This document shows positions 30,215 to 40,600 of a DNA stretch of 64,000 bases, piece by piece (within the stretch, counting starts at the first letter, position 1; each line of letters opens with the position of its first letter). The DNA lies in contig WRCD01000003.1 in NCBI GenBank assembly GCA_009784185.1, positions 1 through 64,000 on the forward strand, written 5' to 3'. The position numbers and the translations under genes are program-made. The stretch is from Bacillota bacterium. Its GTDB lineage: Bacteria > Bacillota > Clostridia > Christensenellales > UBA1242. Below the pieces are notes generated by a model. The model worked only from the letters and a program-made list of their open reading frames with translations, was not told the DNA's origin and searched no databases.

Positions 30215-31014
30215 CAGTTTAATCTCCTTTTTAAGCTGCGCTTAATATTCCCCCATATCCCCCTGTATTGCTCGGTGCAATCAAAAACAAAATCTGTTCC
30301 GTTTGCTAAATTATGAGCAAGCACCGCGTAAGCCTGATTAACTTTAGCTTCTCTTGCGGTAACCGCGCCTCCAAGGCTAGAAAACCGGGCAATGCCGTCA
30401 TCGTCCGGAATAACGCCTATAAGTTTTAACCTCAGCATTTCACTTATGCTTGCCGCATCAATCATCTCACCGCCCGCAATCAGGTCACCCCGCACACGGT
30501 TTACTATCAGATTAATGCCGGTCATGTTATAGCTGTTTAAGATTGAAACAACTTTATCTGCGTCACGAATTGCCGAGATATGCGGCGTGGTTACCACAAT
30601 TGCCTCGCTTGCGCCAAACACCGCACGGTGAAAACCGAGTTCTATGCCCGCCGGACAATCTATTAATATGTAATCAAAGGTTACGCCGAGATTAGCAATT
30701 ACTTGCTTTATGTTTTCGCCGGTGACTTTGCCTACATTGTAACTATGTGCGCTTGGCAATATGTAAAGGCTGGGAATCCCGTCATATTGCACCAATGCCT
30801 GCCTGGGGCGGCATTTGTTTTCAATAACATCCACAATATCGTATACAATGCGGTTTTCAATACCTGCCACCACATCCAGGTTGTTAAGGCCAATGTCTAC
30901 ATCCAGCAACACCACCCGGAATCCCATCATAGCCAGTTGCGCACCAAGATTAGCGCAAACGGTGGTCTTGCCCACCCCGCCCTTACCGCTTGTAATTACA
31001 ATTTTACGCGCCAA
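30214..31014 (-). CDS. minD: Septum site-determining ATPase MinD
   Basis: MARKIVITSGKGGVGKTTVCANLGAQLA deviant Walker A; membrane-targeting-like C-terminus GNIKRSLKRRLN. Confidence 0.95.
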   Translation of the reverse strand: MARKIVITSGKGGVGKTTVCANLGAQLAMMGFRVVLLDVDIGLNNLDVVAGIENRIVYDIVDVIENKCRPRQALVQYDGIPSLYILPSAHSYNVGKVTGENIKQVIANLGVTFDYILIDCPAGIELGFHRAVFGASEAIVVTTPHISAIRDADKVVSILNSYNMTGINLIVNRVRGDLIAGGEMIDAASISEMLRLKLIGVIPDDDGIARFSSLGGAVTAREAKVNQAYAVLAHNLANGTDFVFDCTEQYRGIWGNIKRSLKRRLN

Positions 31015-31056
31015 TATGTTCCTCCAATAATTCCCTTGCAGAGACTATCCCGAACA

Positions 31057-31188
31057 AATTCCCCTTTTGCGAAGGGGTGGATTCGGAGTCCGAAGGACGA
31101 ACGAAGACGGGGTAGCCAAACGAAAGATGGACTCAAGCCCTTTTCCACACCCCGCCACTCCGTGGCACCCCTCTTATAGAGGGGAATT
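31057..31188. repeat. Family A composite element (132 bp)
   Basis: aattccccttttgcgaaggggtggattcgg...gacggggtagcc...cacaccccgccactccgtggcacccctcttatagaggggaatt. Confidence 0.85.
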
Positions 31189-31262
31189 ATTAGTTAGCAT
31201 ACCAAAACTCAACACAAAAACAAAGCAGGGTTTACCCCAAACCCCGCTTTCGGCAAAACCTA

Positions 31263-31894
31263 TTAAAAATCTCCATGTTTTTGCAGGAGAATCCATCTGC
31301 TGCCCCGTTGAACATAGTTGCCCTTGTGAGGAATATCTATTTCAAAATCTCCCAAATCTCCCTTTATTGTAAGCTCAAAATCTTTATCAAAAACAATTTC
31401 ATTTGATAAATATTTATACTTATTCCCGCTGCCGTCGCCGGTTTCGCTGCCGGCAAGCATTTCCTGCAAAAGCCCGCTTCTGTCACAGCTGGCAAAAAAC
31501 ACTTCCTTTTTAATAGAGTTATTTTTCTGTTGTAAATCCGTTTTTTCTATTGCCATTTTCCCTTCAATCAGCAGGTCGTTTATGGATTTATCCCCCGGCA
31601 GACATTTTGTTGAAAATGCCATTTTCAGCCCCCGCTCAAAGTCAATCTCTCCCAAAAAATATATTCTCACCGGTCTGTCGTCATTTAAAAACAGCACGGT
31701 GTTTTCATATGTGTTTATTAAGGCATTGCCCTGATAATACTCAATGTTGGAATTCTTGTAAACCTTTATCCTGTTATAGAGTTGCTGCCCCCCCCCGTGT
31801 CAAATCCGTCTATAATTGCCGAAACAAACAGCCCTAAGCCGAAAGCGTCGTTATAATCCATGCTCCATAAATCAATTGTTTTAATTGTTTTCAT
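31263..31894 (-). pseudogene. Hypothetical protein interrupted by a 1-nt frame difference at a poly-G9 tract; possible phase-variable gene or sequencing error
   Basis: ATG at 31894 opens MKTIKTIDLWSMDYNDAFGLGLFVSAIIDGFDTGG, shifts at G9 (31788-31796) and hits TAA; one extra G joins it in frame to the 31263-31697 ORF. Confidence 0.7.
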
Positions 31895-32702
31895 AGTTAA
31901 TTCCCTTTGCATTTTTACCCGTAATTATCGGGCGTTTTATTTCTTTTTCGGCTAGTTCTCGGGCTCCTTTTGCAACCGAGCCTCCCCGCTTTGCAATACT
32001 CTTGCTTTCATTAAATGTTGCAGGATTCTCGGTTATGCTTATTTCTTTTGTGGTCTGCTCCGCAAGCAGATTTAGCACCAGCTCCAAGTTAGTCATATTG
32101 TCCCGTAGGTTTTCTTTGCTTATCCCCTTAAGGTCTTTATATTGCCGGGTCGTCATATCAGTCCATGCTTTAGTCATTTCATCTGTTAAAATTGCGTATT
32201 CTGCTCCGTCTTTTATGCCAACCCGCTTCCATTCGTCGGTTAGTTCCTTACGCATTTCAATGGTTTTCAGCCGTTGGTTTATCCAATCTTCAGAATATCC
32301 CTTTTTGCGGTAAAAGTTTAGGGCGCGCTGTATTGCTTTCTCAGGGTCATAAATTTCGTCTATCCGGTCGTTTCCCACTTCCGCCAGCCACAGTTTAAAC
32401 GGCTCGGCCCGAGGTGAAGGAATAGACTGGATAAGGCGCAAAACACCCTTGGTGTCCAGTGTATCAGTTTCTCTAAGCTTGCCGTCAAAAGCGACCATTT
32501 TCAACTGGTAACAAAATGATACCAGTTCACTGCCCTCGTCTTTAAGACGCATTTTTAATACTTTCCAGTATTTTCTGGCATCGTCATAACCTTTTTCAGT
32601 TAAGATGCCCACCACATCCACCACACTAAAGAACCACTCTTCTTTTGCGCCATCCCAATGTGTGCGGATTTTTTTGTCGTTAAAAAGTTTTATGTTGCTC
32701 AT
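31881..32702 (-). CDS. BRO-N / DinD-like antirepressor-type protein (copy 2)
   Basis: Near-identical to 4268-5080 over the central region. Confidence 0.8.
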   Translation of the reverse strand: MSNIKLFNDKKIRTHWDGAKEEWFFSVVDVVGILTEKGYDDARKYWKVLKMRLKDEGSELVSFCYQLKMVAFDGKLRETDTLDTKGVLRLIQSIPSPRAEPFKLWLAEVGNDRIDEIYDPEKAIQRALNFYRKKGYSEDWINQRLKTIEMRKELTDEWKRVGIKDGAEYAILTDEMTKAWTDMTTRQYKDLKGISKENLRDNMTNLELVLNLLAEQTTKEISITENPATFNESKSIAKRGGSVAKGARELAEKEIKRPIITGKNAKGINYENN

Positions 32703-32717
32703 TGTGCTATCTCCTTT

Positions 32718-32764
32718 TCCACACCCCGGCTACTGGTGTGACACCCCTCTTGTAGAGGGGAATT
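32718..32764. repeat. Family A half-element
   Basis: ccacaccccggctactggtgtgacacccctcttgtagaggggaatt. Confidence 0.8.
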
Positions 32765-32797
32765 TTGTTCTGTGCTTTCACTTCCCTTTTATTTCTA

Positions 32798-32850
32798 CCT
32801 AGAGGATTGCTTCGTTTGTTGGTCTCCGCCAGCCAGGCTCGCAATGACAG
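32798..32850. repeat. Family B dispersed repeat
   Basis: ctacctagaggattgcttcgtttgttggtctccgccagccaggctcgcaatgacag. Confidence 0.75.
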
Positions 32851-32858
32851 GATTTGCT

Positions 32859-33824
32859 TTAATTCTCCTCTATCACTTTTTTCAGCAGCGTTGGGTTGTT
32901 GAGGAGCTTTTGCAGGCCTATTGCTACGCACAGTTCGGGCTCAGCCGCCAGAACCGCCGGCACGCCAAGCCGTGAACCGAAAAACTTTTCTATGCCGTTA
33001 ATCTTAGCCGAGCCGCCGCAAAGAATGAGCCCCGATTTGACGCACTCTTCCAAAATCTCGTCAGAAACCTCAGCCAGCACGTTTTTAATTGCCGATATAA
33101 CTGTTAGGCAAAATCCTTGCACCGCGGCGTTGAGTTCGGCGGCGGAAATTTTTGTGCCGCTTGCTATACTGGTACTTATGTCGTTTTTGTATAAGCTGGA
33201 TATATCCTTTTTAATGCGCTCGGCACTCATTGTACTTACTTTCAGCCCTTTGGTGTTTGCCAGCATTTCGGCAGTCATGCTATCCATAAGCCCGCCGCCA
33301 ACGCTTATGCTGCAGCCCGATACTACCATGCCGCCGGATATTACCGCAATATCGGTTATGCCGCCCCCCAGGTTGGCTATTATTACACTTTTATCGGATT
33401 CAAGATTAAAATCCGCGCCAAGCGCCGCGGCCAAACTAGACGGTACAAACCTGACTGTGCTGATGCCCGCCATATAACTTGCGGCCTGCAAGGCATTGCG
33501 CTCCTCTGGGGCCGAGCCCAGCGGCACACTAAAAACCGCGTCAATTCTGCTTGGGGCAACTTCTGCCCACGACCTTCTTACAAAGGCTTTTAGCAGCAAA
33601 CTGCCCGCCTCGGCGTTAACCAAAACACCTTCCTGCATCGGAGCAATTATGTCTGTACCTGCCTTGGTTTTTCCAACCAGTTTTTTAGCGGCATTACCAA
33701 ACTCCACCGCCTTTTGTCCGGTTATTGCCACAACGGCCGCCTCACGCAAAACAATGCCTTTATCCGCACGAACCATTGTAATATTACTTGACCCGAAGTC
33801 AATTCCTAACTGTAGTTTTGGCAT
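32859..33824 (-). CDS. MreB/Mbl-family actin-like protein
   Basis: LGIDFGSSNITMV, ANLGGGITDIAVISGG, SGLILCGGSAKINGIEKF. Confidence 0.8.
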   Translation of the reverse strand: MPKLQLGIDFGSSNITMVRADKGIVLREAAVVAITGQKAVEFGNAAKKLVGKTKAGTDIIAPMQEGVLVNAEAGSLLLKAFVRRSWAEVAPSRIDAVFSVPLGSAPEERNALQAASYMAGISTVRFVPSSLAAALGADFNLESDKSVIIANLGGGITDIAVISGGMVVSGCSISVGGGLMDSMTAEMLANTKGLKVSTMSAERIKKDISSLYKNDISTSIASGTKISAAELNAAVQGFCLTVISAIKNVLAEVSDEILEECVKSGLILCGGSAKINGIEKFFGSRLGVPAVLAAEPELCVAIGLQKLLNNPTLLKKVIEEN

Positions 33825-34635
33825 TAGTCTTTGTCCTTTTTTATTTTCTTTGCGTAGATTATTGCTCTGTTGGTATTTTCACTAACTGGGTCTTGACTGT
33901 AATTTCCATACAACTTTTCAATTTCAAATCCAACCTCGCCTAACCAGTCTGTTACCTGCTGCAGCCTGACAAAATGCGTATGATTTGTCAGTGTTTTTTT
34001 AATAACACGCCCGTCCTGCATATTTATAGTTAAAACTCTTGTTTGATTGCCAGTGCGGGTGTCTGCATTGTATGTGCCTTAATTGTTTTGTATTCTCCAC
34101 TGTTGCCCATACGGTCTGTGCCGGCGTGTCTTACACTTGTCCGTGTTTTAACGCTTATGTCGCTATTATAAAAATACTTAAACGGGTCTTCGGGGCAATC
34201 AAAGTCAAGGTAAACATGACCGCCCGGCTTAAGAGAATTGTATGCTTTTGTTATAAAAAGCTTTTGAGCCTCTTTCTGGTTCATGTCTGATTCAATATTA
34301 ATCATCAGGTTTCCGGCAAGTATTACAACATCAAAATTACTGCCCCACGATTCATGTACAGCATCGCACTTGCGCCAACTAATATTTGTTAAGTCTTTTG
34401 CTTTTGGGCCAATTCGTGCAAGCATACCATCACTGAAATCAATACCCGTTGCGTTAAATCCCGCTTTGGCCAGCGGCACAAGCAGCCGGCCGCTTCCGCA
34501 CGCTACCTCTAAAACTTGTTTGTTAACTCCGCCTTCCGAAAGAATTTTAAGCATTAAATCAACATCGTAGCTTTGTGTTTCCGTTTGGTCATAAACATCA
34601 GCATACCAGTTGGAGATTATTTCTTCGTCACTCAT
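33824..34635 (-). pseudogene. Class I SAM-dependent methyltransferase split into two ORFs by an apparent frameshift near 34025-34032
   Basis: VLEVACGSGRLLVPLAKAGFNATGIDFS in ORF 34030-34635; C-terminal domain RLQQVTDWLGEVGFEIEKLYGNYS in ORF 33824-34021, another frame. Confidence 0.65.
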
Positions 34636-34673
34636 CAGTCACACACCTCCCCCGCTTCGCGGGCAATCTTCTA

Positions 34674-34719
34674 TCCACACCCCGCCCCTAATGGGGCACC
34701 CCTCTTGTAGAGGGGAATT
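34674..34719. repeat. Family A half-element
   Basis: tccacaccccgcccctaatggggcacccctcttgtagaggggaatt. Confidence 0.8.
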
Positions 34720-34789
34720 TTTTATATTCTATCATTTTTGGCAGTAAAAATAAAGAAAAAGAAGCCACTAATAAGCAACTTCTTTGCTA

Positions 34790-34835
34790 TCCACACCCCG
34801 CCCCTAACGGGGCACCCCTCTTATAGAGGGGAATT
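34790..34835. repeat. Family A half-element, near-identical direct copy of 34674-34719
   Basis: tccacaccccgcccctaacggggcacccctcttatagaggggaatt. Confidence 0.8.
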
Positions 34836-34841
34836 TTTAGT

Positions 34842-36353
34842 TTACAACAGTTCCAAATTCTTTCGGTATGCTCGTTTAAAGTCGTGTGCGGCCGCTGCAG
34901 CGCATTTTATTTCAAAACTTACATCTGCCTCGGTAATGGTTTTCATAATAACCGAGTCACCAAGCACATCACAAACAATATCTTTTATGTATGCGTGCTG
35001 GGTTCTGTCTAGGCCTGACGCTATCCGCACAATTGCAGCAAGCTTACGTAAAGCGTCCAGGTCCTCTTCCAGTAAAATGTCTTTATATCTCACCCATTCG
35101 CCAAGGTTAAAGTCATCGGCATTCTGACTGGCAGCAATAAACGCGCCAATAACTATGTCTCTGTGGCTGGCACCGTAAATCTGCGAGTTAAGCACAACCG
35201 AATACGCCACCTTTGTGCTTCCGTTAAAGCCAATCCGGGCCCCGCACGCGTACATATACGCCGCAATTTTAAGCGGACGCACATAATGGCGCGAGAGCTT
35301 GTGCAACACCTTTAACTGCCTGAACAGAATTAAACACAGCTCGTATATATGCCTGGTGTTTTTTCTTGGGCTTGGATAAAATGTGTTAATGGTCTCTAAA
35401 CTATACCCCAACAAATCACTGATAGGCTTTTCGTTGGTGGATGAAATTACATAGTTGTAAAGCATACCCGTACTCATGCCGTAGTCTGATATAACCAGCT
35501 CATTCATTTTGTAATTATTAACAAACGCCGATACCATACTGAGCCCCGCAAGCAGTTCGTACGCATTAGTGCTTGTGCCTTTCAGCTTGGTCTCTTTATC
35601 CATTTCAAGCGCTTTTACGGCACCAAAAACATTGTTTATATCCGCACTGTTCATCCTATAGTTGTTAGCCAGGTCAAGCGGATATTTTTTGCCTTTCCGG
35701 CTTAATTTGCCCAAAGAGGCAAACGTTTTGCCTACTCCAACAAACTTAAATTCGTCTTCAATAGTTTTCAGCCAAGACAGACCTGCAAGCTGCTTAGCAA
35801 AAAACTCGGTCATTATTTTGCTTTGCGCCTCTGTGTTTGAACCATTTTCTAAAAACAACTCACTTAGGGTACCCGTTCCAAACGGAATAATCTCCTGCTG
35901 CAAAATATTTCTCCGGCTGTATTGAATCAACTGAGTGGTGTTTTCGTCTATGTAAACTATAACTGCCTTAGGCACATCAAGCGTGTTTATAACACCCGTG
36001 TAAATTGCCGAACCCTCTTCCTGCGGCGAAAGCACTCTAAATTTAAAGCCCGACACCATTTCCAGCTCCTCAATAAAGCTGCGCTGATTTTTAGCCTCCC
36101 TAACCGAATATGTAGCGTACGCAGTGGTACGTGTTACTCCTTCACTGTCGCATAGCTTACGAAACATTTTGAGCACGGTTATGGCCTCGGCTATCTGAGT
36201 GGGCTTTATAAACCCGTCCCGCTCTAAATCTCTGCCAATTTTCAGCGGCTCGCTAATCTCATCATACACAACAAAAGATTGCTCCATAACCGCATGAGCC
36301 AAAATAAGTTTTACATTATTAATTCCAAGTTCAATAAGAGCAACTTTTTCCAA
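34842..36353 (-). CDS. Ppx/GppA phosphatase family protein
   Basis: ELGINNVKLILAH, TTAYATYSVREAKN, C-terminal HD-like helical region. Confidence 0.8.
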   Translation of the reverse strand: MEKVALIELGINNVKLILAHAVMEQSFVVYDEISEPLKIGRDLERDGFIKPTQIAEAITVLKMFRKLCDSEGVTRTTAYATYSVREAKNQRSFIEELEMVSGFKFRVLSPQEEGSAIYTGVINTLDVPKAVIVYIDENTTQLIQYSRRNILQQEIIPFGTGTLSELFLENGSNTEAQSKIMTEFFAKQLAGLSWLKTIEDEFKFVGVGKTFASLGKLSRKGKKYPLDLANNYRMNSADINNVFGAVKALEMDKETKLKGTSTNAYELLAGLSMVSAFVNNYKMNELVISDYGMSTGMLYNYVISSTNEKPISDLLGYSLETINTFYPSPRKNTRHIYELCLILFRQLKVLHKLSRHYVRPLKIAAYMYACGARIGFNGSTKVAYSVVLNSQIYGASHRDIVIGAFIAASQNADDFNLGEWVRYKDILLEEDLDALRKLAAIVRIASGLDRTQHAYIKDIVCDVLGDSVIMKTITEADVSFEIKCAAAAAHDFKRAYRKNLELL

Positions 36354-36375
36354 GATTTTTGTTTCCTTTTATAAT

Positions 36376-36427
36376 AATTCCCCTTTGCTCGCGAAGGGGT
36401 GGCAGGCGTTTAGCCTTGCCGGGGTAG
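36376..36427. repeat. Family A half-element
   Basis: aattcccctttgctcgcgaaggggtggcaggcgtttagccttgccggggtag. Confidence 0.8.
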
Positions 36428-36448
36428 CAGACGTTGGCGCAGATGCCG

Positions 36449-36637
36449 TTACTTTCTGTTTTTTGCTACATCGCTTATGTCAATTGCGTTTGTCGGACAC
36501 ATCCCCACACATATTCCGCATTCAATACAGATGTTAGGGTCAATTTGAGCTTTGCCGTCTTTATCGTAGCTGATTGCGTTTACCGGACAGGCACTTAGGC
36601 AGACTCCGCACGCAGTACAAAGATTTTTATCTATCAT
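36449..36637 (-). CDS. 2[4Fe-4S] ferredoxin
   Basis: CTACGVCLSACPVNAI and CIECGICVGMCPTNAI. Confidence 0.92.
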   Translation of the reverse strand: MIDKNLCTACGVCLSACPVNAISYDKDGKAQIDPNICIECGICVGMCPTNAIDISDVAKNRK

Positions 36638-36703
36638 AAAACTTCTCCCCTCTCTCAAGATACCCTTGTTTACCATTATTTACGGCTATTGTCAATAGGT
36701 TAT

Positions 36704-37117
36704 TTAAATATTCTTGTAATTTTTTAGTGTTTTTTGTTTTTTGCTTTTCCCGGCTGAATTAATAATTGCAGCAATTAAAAGAGAAGCGCCTACAACCAGC
36801 AAAAAAATACCGAAATAAAGCTTCAGATTTTTTTCATTAATATCCGCCGCCAAAAACCCCGCACCAACAGCAACTCCAATTGCAGGAATTACAGTCAGCG
36901 CAAATGCCTTAAAATCTATAAGCTTGTTTTTAATATGAATAAACAGCACTATGATGCACATCGGTATAAAAACAATCAGGTTGGTGCTCTGCGCCATATG
37001 CTGGCTGATACCCAACATTAACGTAAGAATAGGTATCAACAGAGTCCCGCCGCCCATTCCCATTCCGCCAAGCAGCCCGCCGGCAAGCCCGGCTAAGATA
37101 AACCATAACCATTCCAT
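36704..37117 (-). CDS. TSUP family (TauE/SafE) half-size transporter
   Basis: GLAGGLLGGMGMGGGTLLIPILTLMLGISQHMAQSTNL. Confidence 0.8.
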   Translation of the reverse strand: MEWLWFILAGLAGGLLGGMGMGGGTLLIPILTLMLGISQHMAQSTNLIVFIPMCIIVLFIHIKNKLIDFKAFALTVIPAIGVAVGAGFLAADINEKNLKLYFGIFLLVVGASLLIAAIINSAGKSKKQKTLKNYKNI

Positions 37118-37154
37118 AATTCACTCCGTTCAATTATTGGTCGCTTCGCTCCAA

Positions 37155-37532
37155 TTAAAAAAACACAATACGAATTCCTGCTGCTATTACTACCAATGCA
37201 AACAGGTATTGGGTAACAAGCACATTAAGTTTTTTAAGTAAAACCGCCCCTATTATGCCGCCTGCAATGCACCCGGCCAGCACATAAAGCATTGTATTTA
37301 GGTCAAAAAATCCTTTTGTTATATAAATAATTCCGCTGGCAATACTAACCGGTAATATAACCAGCATTGCCGTTGCGTGCGCGCGCTTTGTGGAAAGGCC
37401 AATAAGAAGAAGCAGCGGCACACAAATCATTCCGCCGCCGCCTCCAAAAAAGCCGTTTGCAAAACCGATTAGTATACCTGCGCCCAAAGAAAGCGCAACT
37501 GTTTTAAAGGTTGTTTTCCGGGACTCTTCCAT
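37155..37532 (-). CDS. TSUP family (TauE/SafE) half-size transporter
   Basis: LIGFANGFFGGGGGMICVPLLLLIGLSTKRAHATAM. Confidence 0.8.
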   Translation of the reverse strand: MEESRKTTFKTVALSLGAGILIGFANGFFGGGGGMICVPLLLLIGLSTKRAHATAMLVILPVSIASGIIYITKGFFDLNTMLYVLAGCIAGGIIGAVLLKKLNVLVTQYLFALVVIAAGIRIVFF

Positions 37533-37645
37533 ATTGATATATTCTCTAAAAATAAACTATTAATACCAAAATGATTTGCAAATTGGCTAGATATGTATTA
37601 TAATATAAAAGTTAATTACTTGACATAAAAGGACTATTTTACCGA

Positions 37646-40600
37646 ATGACTAAATCAAAAACCAAACTAGTTAGAAACTTATTAATAAGCGTAGCTCTCG
37701 TGTTCTGTTTCGCGCTGCTTCAAAACGGTGTTTTGTTTCAGTTTGCGGGCTACAATCAATACAGCGAAAGAAACATAGTTTCTGCGGCTTATGAAAATGA
37801 TATTACAAGCGCACTGTCAAACAATAACTTTGCCAATTTCGGCTATAGCTCAACCTTTCCGTATAGCCCAAACAACTGGACAGCAAGCAACACCGGGGCA
37901 TCACTGGATTATCTTAAGCATGGCGTTGTTGATATGTCCAGGTCGGTTTTCGACACAAAACATACCGAATACGGTCTGCTGGCAAGCGACCATGCCAACC
38001 TGCCGGTTACAACCGATAATTTCTGCCTTATGATTAATGCGGGAACCGCTGCCGTTTCTTTTGGTTATACCACCAACTCAAGCGTAGCCTTAAGTGCAAA
38101 CTCATATTACAGGGTCTCTGTCTGGGTGCGCACTTCGGCCAGCGGCAGAGCTTCGGTTTATCTTATGGGCAACGCCTTTAACGACCTTGTGTCCGCCCGG
38201 CTGGAGTCCCGGAATACGGGCACCAACTGGGTAAACCACACCTTTATGATTGCTACAAGCGCTTTCTCTGCCGAAAACTTCAGCCTGGGGCTATGGCTTG
38301 GGATTAAAGGCGGCACCGGCAGCCAGGGCTTTGCAATGTTTGATGCTGTAAGAATTGCTCAGATTTCCGAAAGCACTTTTGCTGCGGCCAACGAGTCGAA
38401 CGTACTTAGCAAGGTTGACCTGCGCACTGCACCGGTTCTGGCCGGACAAGACGGTTTTGTAACAAACGGTGACTTTAAAGCAGGCAGTTCCGGCTGGACG
38501 CCTATAACTACAAATCCACCTCACCAATTTGCCGGCAACCCGGCTTATTCTGCATACAACGGTGTAATTAACGTAGCATCGTATTCCTCAAATACAGCCG
38601 GCACTCCGGATTATAGCGGCCCCGGCACAAACTTCAGGTCCGGTCACGAATTTGCATGGTTAATAAACAACAGAATGCCCACCACAGTTGGGGTTAAATC
38701 TGCTGATATCTTAATTAAACAACACGGAATTTACCGCCTTAGCGTATTTGTTAAGTCGGGCGAACTAACCGGCTCGGCTGCCGGAATCAAGCTTAGCGGC
38801 AAAGTCAGCGGCAGCGATGATGAACAGACATTCAGTTCTGAATTTACCGGCATCAGAGCCGGCTCCTCAACCGTTAATGCTACAAACGGCTGGACGGAAT
38901 ATGTGTTTTATGTTGTTGGAAACCCATTTGCAGACAGCAATGTTAATCTGGAATTCTGGCTGGGCTCATCGGATGTAAGTACGGCTACCGGTCATGTGTT
39001 TTTCAGCACCGTATCAACCCAGCGGGTATCCCACACACAAATGAAAGACGGCACAAGCCGTGACACAAACAACCGCACATTGAATATGTTTAACTCAACA
39101 AGCGAAAATTTTACAAACGGATACTTTAACTTTGTCAACAACCAAAACAATAGTATAAGTTATCCGCTGCTGCCGGCCAGCTGGACACACGACACAGACA
39201 ATGTTACTCAGTTGAACCAGATTAAAAGCGGAGTTATAAATACTAATGCGGCGCATTTTGAAGCCAATAAAGCAAACGGTAACTACCCTGCCAACCTAAC
39301 AAATCCGGGCAGGACTCCGATTCAGAGCGACACCTCGGTTAATGCCAGCAACAATGCGTTGCTGATTGGTAACCTTAACCCGCAGGCACAAAGTTTTGCC
39401 AGTTCGTCCGGCGGGCTGTCCGCAAACGAACATAAACTGGTAAGTGTTATGCTGCGCACCCAGCTGTCTAATTCCTCCGACGGTGCCTATATTCAGGTTA
39501 AGACCGATACGGGTATGATAATAACCGAGTTCCACAACATAAGTTCAAACGCATATTGGACCACGTATAACATATACGTGAGGGGAAATCTGTTTACCAA
39601 CAACCTTTTACTGACACTCGGGCTGGGAACTGCTGCTAAACCGGTTATGGGGTATGCTTTTTTTGACAACGCTACCATTGAGACTATAACTGCCGCCGAG
39701 TACCAGGCCGCCAATACGGGTAAAATTACATCATTAACTTCATGCACCGTAACCGCAAAGGCCGACTTCCAAAGCGGAAGCCTGTCGTTTAGTTCCGGCA
39801 TCGCAGACCCGTTAACCGGTCTGTTTGCATCAACTTCATATTCCGGTGAATTCCATGCCTCAAACGGAAGCCAGGTTACTCCGGCAAACGGTGTATTAGA
39901 CACCGCGGCAACCACTCACCCGGATTATCAGAAAGTGGGCGTGCCTGCGGTTACAAACGACCCCAGGGTGCTTATGATAAGCAGTGCAAACGATGTTTAT
40001 TTCTCTTACACCAGCAATACCAGCTATTCGTTAAGTGCCAATTCATATTACAGGCTTTCGGTCTGGGTCAGAACCGTTGGTGTGCGCCAATTGCATGATG
40101 ACAGTTTCAGTTATGACGAAGACGGAAACAAACTTACAACCTGGGGAGCAAGCATATCTGTTTTGGGAATCGATCAGATGTTTACAGCCATCGACACAAA
40201 AGATTATACCCATGAATTCCACAACAACAATCCGTGGGCAGAAAATGAATTTAAAGAATATGTATTTTTAATTAGTACTACCGAGTCTGTTAATGCTAAA
40301 ATCATGCTGGCATTAGGCAGCAGCAACGGACTCACTACGGGAATGGTGTTTTTTAGCAGCGTTGCCTTAACCAGTATGTCCGAACTGGAAATGTTAAATG
40401 CGCTTAGCGGCTACGGTGACAATCTGCCGGATAATGTTATTCATATTGCAAACACCGACACAAAAGACTCACCGGACACCGGACCAACCGACCCTATTCC
40501 GTTTGACTGGCTGTTACTTCCAACAATAATCTTTGGTGTAGCTTTAATAGTTGCAATTGCCGGATATGCTGTACGAAGGTTGTCCAAATTGCGTAAAAAC

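Noticed and set aside
31067-31372. Plus-strand ORF through the composite repeat
   Set aside because: Mostly repeat sequence and the terminator region of a minus-strand gene; no RBS.
33361-33371. C6 runs (also near 41961 and 51250) as further phase-variable tracts
   Set aside because: Too short for a confident slippage claim and lie in intact coding frames.
36704-37532. Tandem half-size TauE/SafE genes as a broken single gene
   Set aside because: Each has its own start, stop and complete half-repeat; paired half-size TSUP genes are common in Firmicutes.
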